NCBI GenBank assembly: GCA_041277045.1
Contig: JBGFSY010000004.1
Location: 124,001-188,000 of the forward strand
Reading direction: 5' to 3'
Origin: Reddybacter sp041277045
Lineage (GTDB): Bacteria; Pseudomonadota; Gammaproteobacteria; Pseudomonadales; Porticoccaceae
Length of the DNA: 64,000 bases
Shown: in pieces, positions 35,213-44,127 of the stretch
Layout: each line of letters starts with the position of its first letter
Position numbering within the stretch: position 1 is the first letter of the stretch
Notes under the pieces: generated by a model
Told to the model about the DNA's origin: nothing
Seen by the model: the letters and a program-made list of their open reading frames with translations, nothing else
Database searches by the model: none
Translations under genes and position numbers: made by a program

Positions 35213-35863
35213 ATGTCAGAAGCCACACTTCGTCTTACCGAAATATTCTATTCCCTACAGGGGGAAACCACGACTAGTGGTTTGCCGACGGTCTTTGTGC
35301 GCCTGACGGGTTGCCCCCTGCGTTGTCACTACTGCGATACGGAATATGCTTTCTTTGGGGGTGAGAAATACCCCTTAAGCCAGGTGCTTGAACAGGTAAA
35401 AGGCTATCAGCCGAACTACGTGACGGTGACCGGAGGCGAGCCGCTGGCTCAGCCCAATTGCCTGCCCTTGCTTAAAGAGTTATGTGATGCGGGCTATCGA
35501 GTGTCGTTGGAAACCAGCGGTGCTTTGCCGATTGCTGATGTTGATAAGAGAGTGGTTGTTATTCTCGATTTAAAAACACCAGCTTCTGGCGAGGCGGGGC
35601 GCAATTTGTGGGAGAACCTTCCCCACTTGAAAAATGGCGACGAAATTAAGTTTGTAATTTGTGATCGTGCTGACTACGAATGGGTGCGTCTCAAGCTCGA
35701 CCAATATCAATTAAACGATGGTCGCTTTGAACTCTTGTTTTCGCCCAGTCAGGGGCAGCTAGAGCCCGCTCAGCTGGCAGAGTGGATTATTGAAGATAAC
35801 TTGCCCGTACGCCTGCAAATGCAGCTTCACAAGCAGCTCTGGGGCGATAAGCCCGGCACCTGA
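35213..35863 (+). CDS. queE: 7-carboxy-7-deazaguanine synthase QueE
   Basis: A 216-residue radical SAM enzyme of queuosine/preQ0 synthesis. The cysteine cluster CPLRCHYCDTE binds the iron-sulfur cluster, and YVTVTGGEPLAQPNCLPLLK is the SAM-binding region. The ATG at 35213 fits the family start (LRLTEIFYSLQGE); an ATG 16 codons upstream is probably not used. It lies before queC with a 44-base gap. Confidence 0.95.
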   Translation: MSEATLRLTEIFYSLQGETTTSGLPTVFVRLTGCPLRCHYCDTEYAFFGGEKYPLSQVLEQVKGYQPNYVTVTGGEPLAQPNCLPLLKELCDAGYRVSLETSGALPIADVDKRVVVILDLKTPASGEAGRNLWENLPHLKNGDEIKFVICDRADYEWVRLKLDQYQLNDGRFELLFSPSQGQLEPAQLAEWIIEDNLPVRLQMQLHKQLWGDKPGT

Positions 35864-35907
35864 TATTTCCGTTCATTGACACCGGTTGATAGAGAGAAAC
35901 GACCACC

Positions 35908-36585
35908 ATGACGACAAAAAACAAAGCGGTAGTACTGGTATCTGGCGGCCTCGATTCGGCCACAGTGCTCGCCATGGCGATGGCAGAGGGCTATGAGTGT
36001 TATGCGCTCGCCTTCGATTATGGTCAGCGCCACCGAGCAGAGCTGGCTGCCTCGCGCGACATCAGTGCCGCCCTCGGTTGTAAAGCCCATAAAGTGGTCG
36101 CCCTCGACCTGCGAGCCATCGGTGGTTCCGCGTTGACCGATGACAGCATAGCCGTGCCGGAGGAAGAGGCAGAGGGCATCCCAGTGACCTATGTGCCAGC
36201 GCGCAATACGGTTTTCCTGTCGCTGGCTTTGGGTTGGGCTGAAGTGCTTGGCGCCAACTCGATTCACATCGGTGTTAATGCTGTCGATTACTCTGGTTAT
36301 CCAGACTGTCGCCCCGAGTTTATTGCCGCCTTTGAGGCCGTTGCCAATCTGGCCACTCAGGTGGGCGTGGAAGGGCAGAGGATGCGCATCCACACGCCGC
36401 TGATGTCCCTTAGCAAGGGCGAGATTATTCGCCGTGGCATGGCTCTGGGTGTCGATTACGGACAGACTGTTTCCTGCTATCAGGCCACTGACAATGGCCT
36501 TGCCTGCGGTGTGTGCGACAGTTGCCGATTGAGGGCAGAAGGCTTTTTGGCGGCTGCTGTCCCCGATCCAACAAAATATGCCTAA
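35908..36585 (+). CDS. queC: 7-cyano-7-deazaguanine synthase QueC
   Basis: A 225-residue ATP-dependent enzyme that makes preQ0 from 7-carboxy-7-deazaguanine. The PP-loop LVSGGLDSATVLAMA and the zinc motif SCYQATDNGLACGVCDSCRL are seen. With queE, queA and tgt elsewhere in the window it forms most of the queuosine pathway. Confidence 0.97.
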   Translation: MTTKNKAVVLVSGGLDSATVLAMAMAEGYECYALAFDYGQRHRAELAASRDISAALGCKAHKVVALDLRAIGGSALTDDSIAVPEEEAEGIPVTYVPARNTVFLSLALGWAEVLGANSIHIGVNAVDYSGYPDCRPEFIAAFEAVANLATQVGVEGQRMRIHTPLMSLSKGEIIRRGMALGVDYGQTVSCYQATDNGLACGVCDSCRLRAEGFLAAAVPDPTKYA

Positions 36586-36600
36586 AATGACAAATTACGC

Positions 36601-36628
36601 TTGACCTTTTTTTTCTGACAAGTAAGAT
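36601..36628 (+). promoter_or_regulatory. Sigma70 promoter of tRNA-Lys
   Basis: TTGACC (36601-36606) and TAAGAT (36623-36628) are separated by 16 bases and lie 15 bases before the tRNA. The G+C-rich start GCGCCTCCTC after the -10 resembles a stringent-type discriminator. Confidence 0.75.
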
Positions 36629-36643
36629 GTGCGCCTCCTCTGA

Positions 36644-36719
36644 GGGCCGTTAGCTCAGTTGGTAGAGCAGTTGGCTTTTAACCAATTGGTCCTGGGTTCG
36701 AATCCCGGACGGCCCACCA
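36644..36719 (+). tRNA. tRNA-Lys (anticodon UUU)
   Basis: A 76-base cloverleaf. The acceptor strands GGGCCGT and ACGGCCC pair, the anticodon loop is CTTTTAA (anticodon TTT), the T arm carries GGTTCGAATCC, and CCA is encoded. Its 3' end faces the degraded integrase, the usual arrangement of an island attachment site. Confidence 0.97.
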
Positions 36720-36803
36720 TTTTCTTCTGTAGTTTCAATAAGTTGTCGCCCTTGTTTGATAGGGTCTCGCACCCTTCGCCCCATAGATGCTGTTTTGCCC
36801 CAA

Positions 36804-37613
36804 TCATTTTCGAAAAGGTGTCATTTTTTCGGGTTTGCGGCGATAGACGGCATCGGTTGTCGCCTTGTTGATATGCCTCCTTAGTTTTGCCGCATCTTCC
36901 AGCGTTTCAGTGTCTGATGCTGTTTTGGCACAAATATCGTGCTCGGTGAATTTCTTTTTTAGATCGGTTTCTGCCAGGGCTTTTTTCATTGAACGCGCCC
37001 ATGCCGTCTGGAATCCACTCGCCTTGCCATCCTCTTTTAAATAGGGCTCGCCCAGGCTGGTGCAAAACAGGTGTCCCGACAGCACTTTTAGGTGCTCCCG
37101 CCGCCACGTCAGAACATCATCGATCAGCTCTTTCAGCCCGGTACTGTTCCCGTCTTTGTCGAAAAACATATAGTCTTTCTTTTTGGCCTTGATGTTTTTT
37201 TTGATCTTTGTTCTTTTGGGAATACGCAGGCGGTCGCTGCCTATATCGGACAGCTTAATCGCTAGGACCATGCACTGATCAATGCCTAGGGCGTATTTGA
37301 GCGGCACATAGACCTTCAGCATGGGCGATGCCACGGAGAGGAAAGCGTCAAACTCCCAATCTTCGATATACCTATCACGGGGCGGCAGGGCAATTTTTTT
37401 CATCTTGCCGATAATGGGGTGCTCGCGCAGCCCTGGCGTACCCCATTCGAAGCACTTGGTGAACAGGTGTGATAGCACCTCAATATCGAGATTGGCTTTT
37501 TTGGGGCTTTCGGCGGAGGCACACCGGTCGCGATACTGGAAAGCATGGTGTGTTTCCCACTCTGTCGCCGACTCGCGGCATAAAATTGGTTTTTCTTACC
37601 GTGCCATTTCCAT
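36804..37613 (-). pseudogene. Tyrosine-type integrase, inactivated
   Basis: Frame of 270 codons from an ATG at 37613, with an in-frame TAA in the sixth codon (37596-37598); the remaining open frame reads ESATEWETHHAFQYRDRCAS and continues through the catalytic domain. The intact-looking part (from 37478) still resembles a phage/ICE integrase, but catalytic residues are gone: the first Arg box reads GIDQCMVLAIKLSDI (Arg replaced by Asp) and the HxxR box reads HDICAK (Arg to Cys, CGT to TGT). The last tyrosine remains in DAVYRRKPEKMTP. It points at tRNA-Lys, so this was the integrase of an element inserted there. Confidence 0.75.
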
Positions 37614-37715
37614 GTTGACTAATGACTAGAATATTCATGATTTTTCCCTGCTTATTGCGCTGTTATGTGTAAAAGCGCCCAATAGCAGCTATCGCAAAAT
37701 AAATGACAGCAAACA

Positions 37716-38081
37716 CTATCGCCACCTCCCATCTTGCCCGGCTTTTCCCGTGGCGGTAGCCGTCCCAGTAGTCCGGTCTTGCCCCGGCTGGCTATCGTCA
37801 TAGGGCGTACAGATAACGCACAGGGCGGGTTTGCTGTGCGGTGCCGTCCTTTGCGGATACACCACAGCGGCTTTGCGCCGGGTCGCGTGGGGAGGCAGGG
37901 GCTGGCGGTTACTGTGGGTCATGGTTGTCCTGGGCGGTGTCGCCCCAGCCTGTGCCTGGCGCAGCTTTTCAATAAACAGATGGCTACAGGCACTTTTGAC
38001 CTTAATGCCGTCCAGTTCTTTTAGCACGGCGGTGACTTCGGAGGGGTTGAAGGCGACGACGATCTGCTGGGGGCGGCTCAT
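37716..38081 (-). CDS. Hypothetical protein of island remnant
   Basis: A 121-residue protein. The first 45 residues look protein-like (MSRPQQIVVAFNPSEVTAVL, then KELDGIKVKSACSHLFIEKL), while the rest is Pro/Thr/Gln-rich. Its start overlaps the stop of a truncated upstream frame (ATGA). I recognise no family; the organisation suggests a small gene of a mobile element. It could also be decaying. Confidence 0.4.
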   Translation of the reverse strand: MSRPQQIVVAFNPSEVTAVLKELDGIKVKSACSHLFIEKLRQAQAGATPPRTTMTHSNRQPLPPHATRRKAAVVYPQRTAPHSKPALCVICTPYDDSQPGQDRTTGTATATGKAGQDGRWR

Positions 38082-38188
38082 TGGCCGAACACCAGGGCAA
38101 AACTGCGCTGTAGGTCGATGCCGCCCCCGCGAGTGCTGGGTGGCACGATGGGCCGGCTAGCCAGGGCGACACCGCATTCGCGCAGTAT
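38078..38188 (-). pseudogene. C-terminal fragment of a mobile-element gene
   Basis: An open frame of 36 codons without a start, RECGVALASRPIVPPSTRGG continuing to RSFALVFGQ and a stop at 38078. It has an ATGA overlap with the next gene, so it is a real gene end, but it is cut by a TGA at 38189-38191, close to a likely rearrangement junction at about 38190. The family is not recognised. Confidence 0.45.
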
Positions 38189-38189
38189 T

Positions 38190-38456
38190 CAGGACAGCCA
38201 TGCTCAGTTCCAGCTACTTAAAGAAATTGCGCACTCCAGTATGGTCAAAAGTAAAAGTTCTGATGGCAAAGGCATGATTCGATCCGTTATGGCCCGGTTG
38301 ACTGATATGGAATATTTCATCCCGACTGGCGTGGGGGGAATACAGCATGTGGCTACAGGTAAGTGGTCCTGGCTCTACGATGTTATGTCTTTTATTCGCA
38401 GTCATGAAGATTTGCCCGATGTTACGGTGTCTGATGACCAAATAGGACTATTGTAA
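38190..38456 (+). pseudogene. N-terminally truncated gene upstream of the kleisin-like gene
   Basis: The last 88 codons of a frame that is open from 38118, but whose first part is antisense to the truncated gene on the other strand. It reads QFQLLKEIAHSSMVKSKSSD, GMIRSVMARLTDMEYFIPTG and IQHVATGKWSWLYDVMSFIR, a winged-helix-like pattern. Its stop overlaps the next start (TAATG), so it was the upstream partner of the kleisin-like protein, possibly an MksE/MukE-type or other subunit; this identity is a guess. Confidence 0.45.
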
Positions 38457-39679
38457 TGAGTAGCGGTAAGGATGCTGAGCAGGCTCTGGGTGCACTGGCA
38501 AGGCATGCGTCACTGGTGGTCGATAGCCATATCAATAATCATGGTGAAATAGAGAATAGCCCGGAAAACGATAAGGCAATAAAGCTCCTCAAAAAGCATC
38601 GGCTGGTCTGGCACAGTGATGATATTGATGAGGCAAGGCTGAGCAATGCAGTCAGTATGCTGCTCGACAACACGTTGCAAAACCATCGCCGTCATATTGC
38701 TAATGAAGCGGTTGCCGAACTATGGGATCACTTGTAATCACATTTGGTCCCGCAGTTTCAGGAGGCGAAAAAACGCTTCCTGGAGCGTGAAATATACCGT
38801 ACCAAGGGAGAAATTACCGATTGTGTATACGAGCTAATGCAGCGCATTAGTCAGGCCGTCAATGGTTTCGGCCAATACCTGACCCAGGGATTTAGCTATA
38901 TCAGTGATCTTGACTTGCGGATCAAGGCAAATGAGCGGGTACTAGAGCAAGCTGGGTGGTTAAACGAGTTGCTATGTAGTTTCAGCTTTAAGGAGCTGAA
39001 TGAAATGGCGGGTCGTGACAAAGATATTAATAAACTGTTAATGCACCACTTGTCCCTCACACTTACTCGCAGTCAAAGCGAGCTGCTTCACTCCTTACAT
39101 CAGTTGACGGAGATGCTGAATAATCTCCGGGATTACGCGGAGCAATCACGCTTGATAGGTGTATTTGAGGCGGCGTATGCCTCTGATCAGGGGTTTTCTC
39201 CCTCCATCGATGTACTGGCGCGTATCCCTAAGCTGTTGAACCGAGTGGCAGAGCTGCCGTGTAAGGCATATGCGGATATTACTGATGTGCGTTATGAATC
39301 GGATTTGGCCAATCAGTGCGCGAATCTGCGCTTACAGCCTGAGTCAGAACCAGAGGATCTTGGGCCTATTCGTATTGATGATGGCAGCGACAGTGATGAC
39401 GATGTTGAGATTGAGGTCGATGTGACCACATCGCTCTCGCAGGTGGTAATTAATACTGTTATTCATAAGGGTCTATCGGTTTATGCTACAGAGGCGTATT
39501 CAAAACTACCCCTTGAGTGCCACCCCGACATTTGGGTGTTTGCGCTACTGGGTACGGTATACGCCCTGCCTATGAAGCAAAGAAGACACATTGATATTGA
39601 GTTTATCGAGTCATCCGATGGGGTGAATCCCGATAGTTATCTCGTTAGTGACATCAAACTAAGGCCTGTCCATGCGTAA
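38456..39679 (+). pseudogene. Kleisin/JetA-MksF-like gene interrupted by an in-frame stop
   Basis: Two frames, 38456-38737 (93 codons) and 38744-39679 (311 codons), are in the same reading phase and are separated only by a TAA at 38735-38737 and two sense codons. Together they give about 407 residues: an N-terminal winged-helix-like region (KAIKLLKKHRLVWHSDDIDE), helical middle, an acidic linker (DDGSDSDDDVEIEVDV) and a C-terminal domain. This layout and the TOPRIM partner suggest a condensin kleisin of an Mks/Wadjet-like system, at moderate confidence. TTG at 38744 would be the only restart and has no ribosome site. Confidence 0.5.
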
Positions 39680-40544
39680 GCAGTTGGTTGCTATACAGTC
39701 TGCGCTCCGTAAGTCTGCCAGCTCCTGTAAAGCGAATAAGCTCTGGATGGATATTCATCAGACGTATGGGTTTGGAGCAGTTGCTGGCGGAATACTCTCC
39801 TTTGCGCCGAATGAACTTGAAAGTCTGCGGCAACGCATAATCCAGGAAGTGGGTTTGGATTTGCTATATGACAGCCTTGAGGGTGATCGTCTTGATTTTG
39901 CCGAGAAAGGTGTTGATGAAAAACTGTCCGGAATCTCAGTTTTTGGTGACGGTCTCGTCATGGCAAGGGAAAAGATGCTGCCTATAAAATTGAGTGGCGG
40001 CATTTGCAGCACTCCCGTGGGTAGTTCAGTTGTGGTTGATGAGCCTCAACTGGTTGCCAGTGATATTGAGATGCTTGTTATCATTGAGAATGGGCGCTTA
40101 TTTAAACGATGGCAGGATATTAAGTTGCAGAATTCATGTGCTGGCGCTCATTTGGTTTATCGGGGGCACGGTAATAACGTGAAATACCTGAGGACCCTGA
40201 TAGCACGATTGCATGAGTCTAGCTCTATTGTGTATTTTCCGGATTTTGACGCATCAGGCGTGTTAATAGCGTTGAGCTACCAACCTGATTGGCTTCTGTT
40301 ACCTGAAAATTGGCAGGGGCTTGCTGATGAAGGTGCCAGGTTTCAGGCGCTCAATAAGCTCAGTACCTTTTTTGAACAGCTCGATGATTTAGAACGATTG
40401 AAAAATTGCTCTAAAGGCAGCCCAGATACCTGTCAGTACATACGGCAGCTGGCTGCTTATATAGAGCGGCATAAGGTAGCCATACCCCAGGAGCATTTAA
40501 TCGCGCATGGTATTGAGCTGGATATAACTGCTTGTCACTTTTAA
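39672..40544 (+). CDS. TOPRIM protein, JetD/MksG-like (DUF7281/DUF2220-type)
   Basis: A 290-residue protein. The TOPRIM residues are seen as MLVIIENGRLFKRW (Glu139) and VYFPDFDASGVLIA (Asp191, Asp193), with the GHGNNVKYLR strand between. JetD in Wadjet and MksG in Mks systems carry such a topoisomerase-VI-like TOPRIM and cut circular plasmid DNA. Residues near the end (PQEHLIAHGIEL) resemble the QE-type tail of JetD. It overlaps the kleisin-like gene by 8 bases. The SMC ATPase and MukE-like partner are absent, so the system is incomplete here. The family call is from motifs only. Confidence 0.6.
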   Translation: MRKQLVAIQSALRKSASSCKANKLWMDIHQTYGFGAVAGGILSFAPNELESLRQRIIQEVGLDLLYDSLEGDRLDFAEKGVDEKLSGISVFGDGLVMAREKMLPIKLSGGICSTPVGSSVVVDEPQLVASDIEMLVIIENGRLFKRWQDIKLQNSCAGAHLVYRGHGNNVKYLRTLIARLHESSSIVYFPDFDASGVLIALSYQPDWLLLPENWQGLADEGARFQALNKLSTFFEQLDDLERLKNCSKGSPDTCQYIRQLAAYIERHKVAIPQEHLIAHGIELDITACHF

Positions 40545-40636
40545 CAATTAATAATAGAGCTGCTAGAAATCGTATGGCTCGGGATTTGAACTGATGACTA
40601 TATTGTCGCTACCAGCTTTCTTGAGTGTTGCTTCAC

Positions 40637-40660
40637 CCAGTAATACTGGTCACTCTTTTT
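40637..40660 (+). terminator. Weak terminator-like hairpin after the island genes
   Basis: CCAGTA-A-TACTGG followed by TCACTCTTTTT, a 6-bp stem with a one-base loop as written and a T-rich tail after 5 bases. It lies between the TOPRIM gene and the convergent epimerase gene. Confidence 0.35.
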
Positions 40661-40678
40661 AGCACTTTACTAGAAAGT

Positions 40679-41731
40679 TTAACAATCAAAAAACTCGGTA
40701 TACCAGTCGACGAAGCGGTTGATGCCTTCCTGTATGGAGGTTTGTGGCTGGTAGTCGAGGTCGCTAATTAGGTCGCTGACATCGGCATAAGTGCTGGGCA
40801 CATCGCCGGGTTGTAATGGCAGCATATTCTTTTTCGCGGTCTTGCCCAGTTTGTTTTCAAGGGCGGCGATAAAATCCATTAAGCGCACGGGGTTGTTATT
40901 GCCGATGTTGTAGATTTTATAGGGTGCGGGCGAGCTCGAAGGGTCGGGGGTTTTACCGTCCCAATTCGTATTGCCTTTGGGTGGATTGTCGATCACCCGG
41001 GTGATGCCCTCGACAATATCGTCAATATAGGTGAAGTCTCTTTGCATTTCACCGTGGTTGAAAACGTCGATCGGCTTGCCTTCAAGAATAGCTTTGGTAA
41101 ACAGATATAAAGCCATGTCGGGCCTGCCCCAGGGGCCATACACAGTAAAAAAGCGCAGGCCTGTAGTGGGCAGTTGGTAAAGGTGGGAGTAGGTGTGGGC
41201 CATCAGTTCATTGGATTTTTTACTGGCGGCATACAGGCTAATAGGGTGGTCGACATTGGCCGAGGTCGAAAATGGCTGAGCTTCGTTGAGGCCGTAAACC
41301 GAAGAGCTGCTGGCGTAGCTGAGTTTTTTAACGCCATTGTGACGGCAGCATTCAAGAATATTACAAAAGCCAACGATGTTACTGCTGATGTAGGCCTGCG
41401 GATTGGTGAGGCTGTAACGCACGCCAGCCTGTGCGGCGAGGTTGCAAACGGCATCGAACTGCTGCTCGGCAAACAGGGTGTTGAGATTTTCAGTATCTTC
41501 AAGATTGAGTTTAATAAACTGGTAGTTGGGATGTTTACTACTACCAACACAGTGGTTGTAGCTGATGTCGCTTTGAGCAATACCGGCACGCTCTAGCCGG
41601 CCGTACTTGACCCGCTGATCGTAGTAGTCATTGATATTATCGAGCCCGACAACCTCATCGCCACGCGCCAATAATTTCAGGGCGAGGTGAGAGCCGATAA
41701 AACCTGCGGTGCCGGTAATTAATATTTTCAT
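40679..41731 (-). CDS. UDP-glucuronate 4-epimerase-type NAD-dependent epimerase
   Basis: A 350-residue short-chain-type sugar epimerase. GTAGFIGSHLALKL is the Rossmann motif, and the catalytic YAASKK with Ser in ASSSSVYG are present. The NINDYYDQRVKYGRLE segment is typical of UDP-GlcA 4-epimerases (UDP-GalA synthesis). The neighbour upstream is UDP-glucose dehydrogenase, which makes the substrate. Both are usual for capsule or O-antigen production. Confidence 0.88.
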   Translation of the reverse strand: MKILITGTAGFIGSHLALKLLARGDEVVGLDNINDYYDQRVKYGRLERAGIAQSDISYNHCVGSSKHPNYQFIKLNLEDTENLNTLFAEQQFDAVCNLAAQAGVRYSLTNPQAYISSNIVGFCNILECCRHNGVKKLSYASSSSVYGLNEAQPFSTSANVDHPISLYAASKKSNELMAHTYSHLYQLPTTGLRFFTVYGPWGRPDMALYLFTKAILEGKPIDVFNHGEMQRDFTYIDDIVEGITRVIDNPPKGNTNWDGKTPDPSSSPAPYKIYNIGNNNPVRLMDFIAALENKLGKTAKKNMLPLQPGDVPSTYADVSDLISDLDYQPQTSIQEGINRFVDWYTEFFDC

Positions 41732-41757
41732 GTGTTTCTTTATTCCTAATTGATTAC

Positions 41758-43092
41758 TTAAGATCTACCACGGCCAATGGCGTAGTAAGCCCAGTCATCT
41801 TTTTCAAGTCGTTCGGGTGAGTAGAGGTTGCGGCCATCAATAATCACTTTATTGTTTAAGCGCAAGGCTATTTCATCAAAGTCCGGGGCGCGAAATTGTT
41901 GCCACTCCGTACAAATCACCAGTGCATCACAGTCATTTAATACCGAGTATTTGTCGTCACAAAGCTGCAGGTTTTGGTGGTCGCTATAAATGCGTTGTGT
42001 TTCATCCATTGCCACCGGGTCAAAGGCCTTCACTTTGGCGTCGGCCTGCCACAGGGCTTCCATTAAGGTGCGACTTGGCGCTTCGCGCATATCGTCGGTA
42101 TTGGGTTTGAAGGCCAAGCCCCAGAGGGCAATGGTTTTACCAGCGAGTTTCTCTGTGCCACCAAAGTAGTGTGCAAGCTTGCTAAACAGCCGGGTTTTTT
42201 GCTGCATATTCACCTGGTCGACAGACCTTAATAGTTTGGCGTTATAGCCTAGCTGCTCGGCTGTTTTGGCCAGGGCTTTAACATCCTTAGGAAAGCAGGA
42301 GCCGCCATAGCCGCAGCCCGGGTAAATAAAGTGGTAGCCGATGCGAGGGTCCGAGCCCATGCCTTTACGTACCGCTTCAATATCGGCACCCAGCAATTCC
42401 GCCATATTCGACAGTTCGTTCATAAAGCTAATTTTGGTGGCGAGCATAGCGTTGGCGGCGTACTTGGTCAGCTCGGCAGAACGGATGTCCATAAATACCG
42501 TACGTTCTTGCTGACGGTTAAAAGGCTCATAGAGTTCGCGCAGTAGTTTTTCTGCCTCCGCAGAGTCAGTGCCAATAATAATACGGTCGGGCTTCATAAA
42601 ATCATTGATCGCCGCCCCCTCTTTAAGAAACTCGGGGTTGGCAACGACGGCGAAGGGAAGGTCTTGCCCGCGCTCTTGCAGGGTAGCCTGTATTTGCGCT
42701 TTGACTTTATCGGCGGTACCCACCGGCACGGTGGATTTGTCGACAATAATGCGTTGCTCTGACATCCGCTCGGCAATGGTTTTTGCCACGGCGAGCACAT
42801 ATTGCAAATCGGCAGAGCCATCTTCGTCGGGTGGCGTGCCGACGGCGATTAGCTGGATAAGACCGTGGGCGACAACGAGGTCTGCATCCGTGGTGAAGCG
42901 CAGGCGACCGTCCTCGCGATTGCGTTGCACAATGTCTTCAAGGCCAGCTTCCCAAATAGGCAGAACGCCATCGTTGAGTCGATCAATTTTGTTTTGGTCG
43001 ACATCCATGCAAATTACATCGTGACCAACCTCGGCGAGGCAAGCTCCGGTGACAAGCCCGACATAGCCCGTGCCGAATACGGATATTTTCAT
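41758..43092 (-). CDS. ugd: UDP-glucose 6-dehydrogenase
   Basis: A 444-residue nucleotide-sugar dehydrogenase oxidising UDP-glucose to UDP-glucuronate. MKISVFGTGYVGLVTGACLA is the NAD-binding start, and the catalytic Cys lies in IYPGCGYGGSCFPKDVKALA. It forms an operon with the downstream epimerase (26-base gap). Length and motifs fit Ugd; UDP-ManNAc dehydrogenase is the main alternative, but the neighbour supports Ugd. Confidence 0.92.
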   Translation of the reverse strand: MKISVFGTGYVGLVTGACLAEVGHDVICMDVDQNKIDRLNDGVLPIWEAGLEDIVQRNREDGRLRFTTDADLVVAHGLIQLIAVGTPPDEDGSADLQYVLAVAKTIAERMSEQRIIVDKSTVPVGTADKVKAQIQATLQERGQDLPFAVVANPEFLKEGAAINDFMKPDRIIIGTDSAEAEKLLRELYEPFNRQQERTVFMDIRSAELTKYAANAMLATKISFMNELSNMAELLGADIEAVRKGMGSDPRIGYHFIYPGCGYGGSCFPKDVKALAKTAEQLGYNAKLLRSVDQVNMQQKTRLFSKLAHYFGGTEKLAGKTIALWGLAFKPNTDDMREAPSRTLMEALWQADAKVKAFDPVAMDETQRIYSDHQNLQLCDDKYSVLNDCDALVICTEWQQFRAPDFDEIALRLNNKVIIDGRNLYSPERLEKDDWAYYAIGRGRS

Positions 43093-43352
43093 CTTATTGA
43101 ACCCTGAATATAGTGTTGCTGAAGGCGGGATGGTGAGTGCGCATCATGTTGCAAATCCTTATGCCAGATATTGTATCTGCAGTGTATTAACGGCTGATGA
43201 ATACCGAGATTATACCTTGCTATGTAGGCGGTGGGTGCTTTGTCTACATTGATGTGTGCTTTTGTTACAGTGTTTGCATTGTCGCTGTTTGTCGCGTTGG
43301 GCGCAGGGGCGCAATAACAAATATCCTTACAGCAGGTCGTTGGAGCCAAACT

Positions 43353-44120
43353 ATGAATGCCAGGTTAGGGATAGCCTTTTACATCATCTTTGTCCTGTTT
43401 TCGCAATCTGTTTACGCAGCAGCATTGCCAGATGTTATCGATGGTCTGCGCCCCAGTGTGGTGGGTGTTGGTATCGTTCGGCCCTCCCGTAATAGTAAAA
43501 AACCCGCCGCTGATTTTAGAGGCACGGGCTTTGTGGTTGGCAATGGCCGCCAGGTGATAACTAACTACCATGTGTTACCTGAAAAATTAGATCGAAAGGC
43601 GAAGGAAAGCCTGGCAATCTTTGTGGGTCGCGGTAAAGCAGGCAAAGTGATGGCGGTAAAAGTACTGCGCAAAGATAGAGATCATGATCTGGCTTTACTT
43701 GAAATCATTGGTGGTTCTTTACCCGCGATGCGTCTGGGAGACTCCGCTTTTGTACGTGAGGGTTCAGATATTGCCTTTACTGGTTTCCCCATCGGGGTGG
43801 TGCTGGGGCTTTTCCCGGTCACGCACAAAGGTATTATTTCTACCATTACACCGATTGCGATACCCTCGGCGTCATCACGCAGCATTACGGCAGCGCAGAT
43901 GAAACGTTTGCGTAAACCCTTTGATGTGTATCAGCTCGACGCTACAGCCTATCCGGGTAACAGTGGTAGCCCCGTTTACAAGCGAGACAGCGGTGAGGTG
44001 ATTGGGGTTATTAATAGCGTCTTTGTTAAAGGCTCAAAAGAGACTGTGCTTGAGAAGCCTTCAGGCATTAGTTATGCCATTCCGGTGCGCTACGTGCACG
44101 ACTTGCTTAAGTCTAGATAG
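43353..44120 (+). CDS. Secreted trypsin-like serine protease
   Basis: A 255-residue S1-type protease. Signal peptide (IAFYIIFVLFSQSVYA), then the triad His (VITNYHV), Asp (DHDLALLEI) and Ser (PGNSGSPVYKRD). This order resembles DegP/HtrA-type protease cores, but no PDZ domain follows, so it is a short chymotrypsin-fold protease acting in the periplasm. The ATG at 43353 is chosen because GGAG at 43342 precedes it by 7 bases; an upstream in-frame start at 43197 would add a non-protein-like region. Confidence 0.85.
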   Translation: MNARLGIAFYIIFVLFSQSVYAAALPDVIDGLRPSVVGVGIVRPSRNSKKPAADFRGTGFVVGNGRQVITNYHVLPEKLDRKAKESLAIFVGRGKAGKVMAVKVLRKDRDHDLALLEIIGGSLPAMRLGDSAFVREGSDIAFTGFPIGVVLGLFPVTHKGIISTITPIAIPSASSRSITAAQMKRLRKPFDVYQLDATAYPGNSGSPVYKRDSGEVIGVINSVFVKGSKETVLEKPSGISYAIPVRYVHDLLKSR

Positions 44121-44127
44121 CTTGTAA

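Noticed and set aside
38735..38737. TAA in the kleisin-like gene as recoding or a translational restart point
   Set aside because: There is no ribosome site before the TTG at 38744 and no stimulatory structure seen; decay is simpler given the other lesions in the island.
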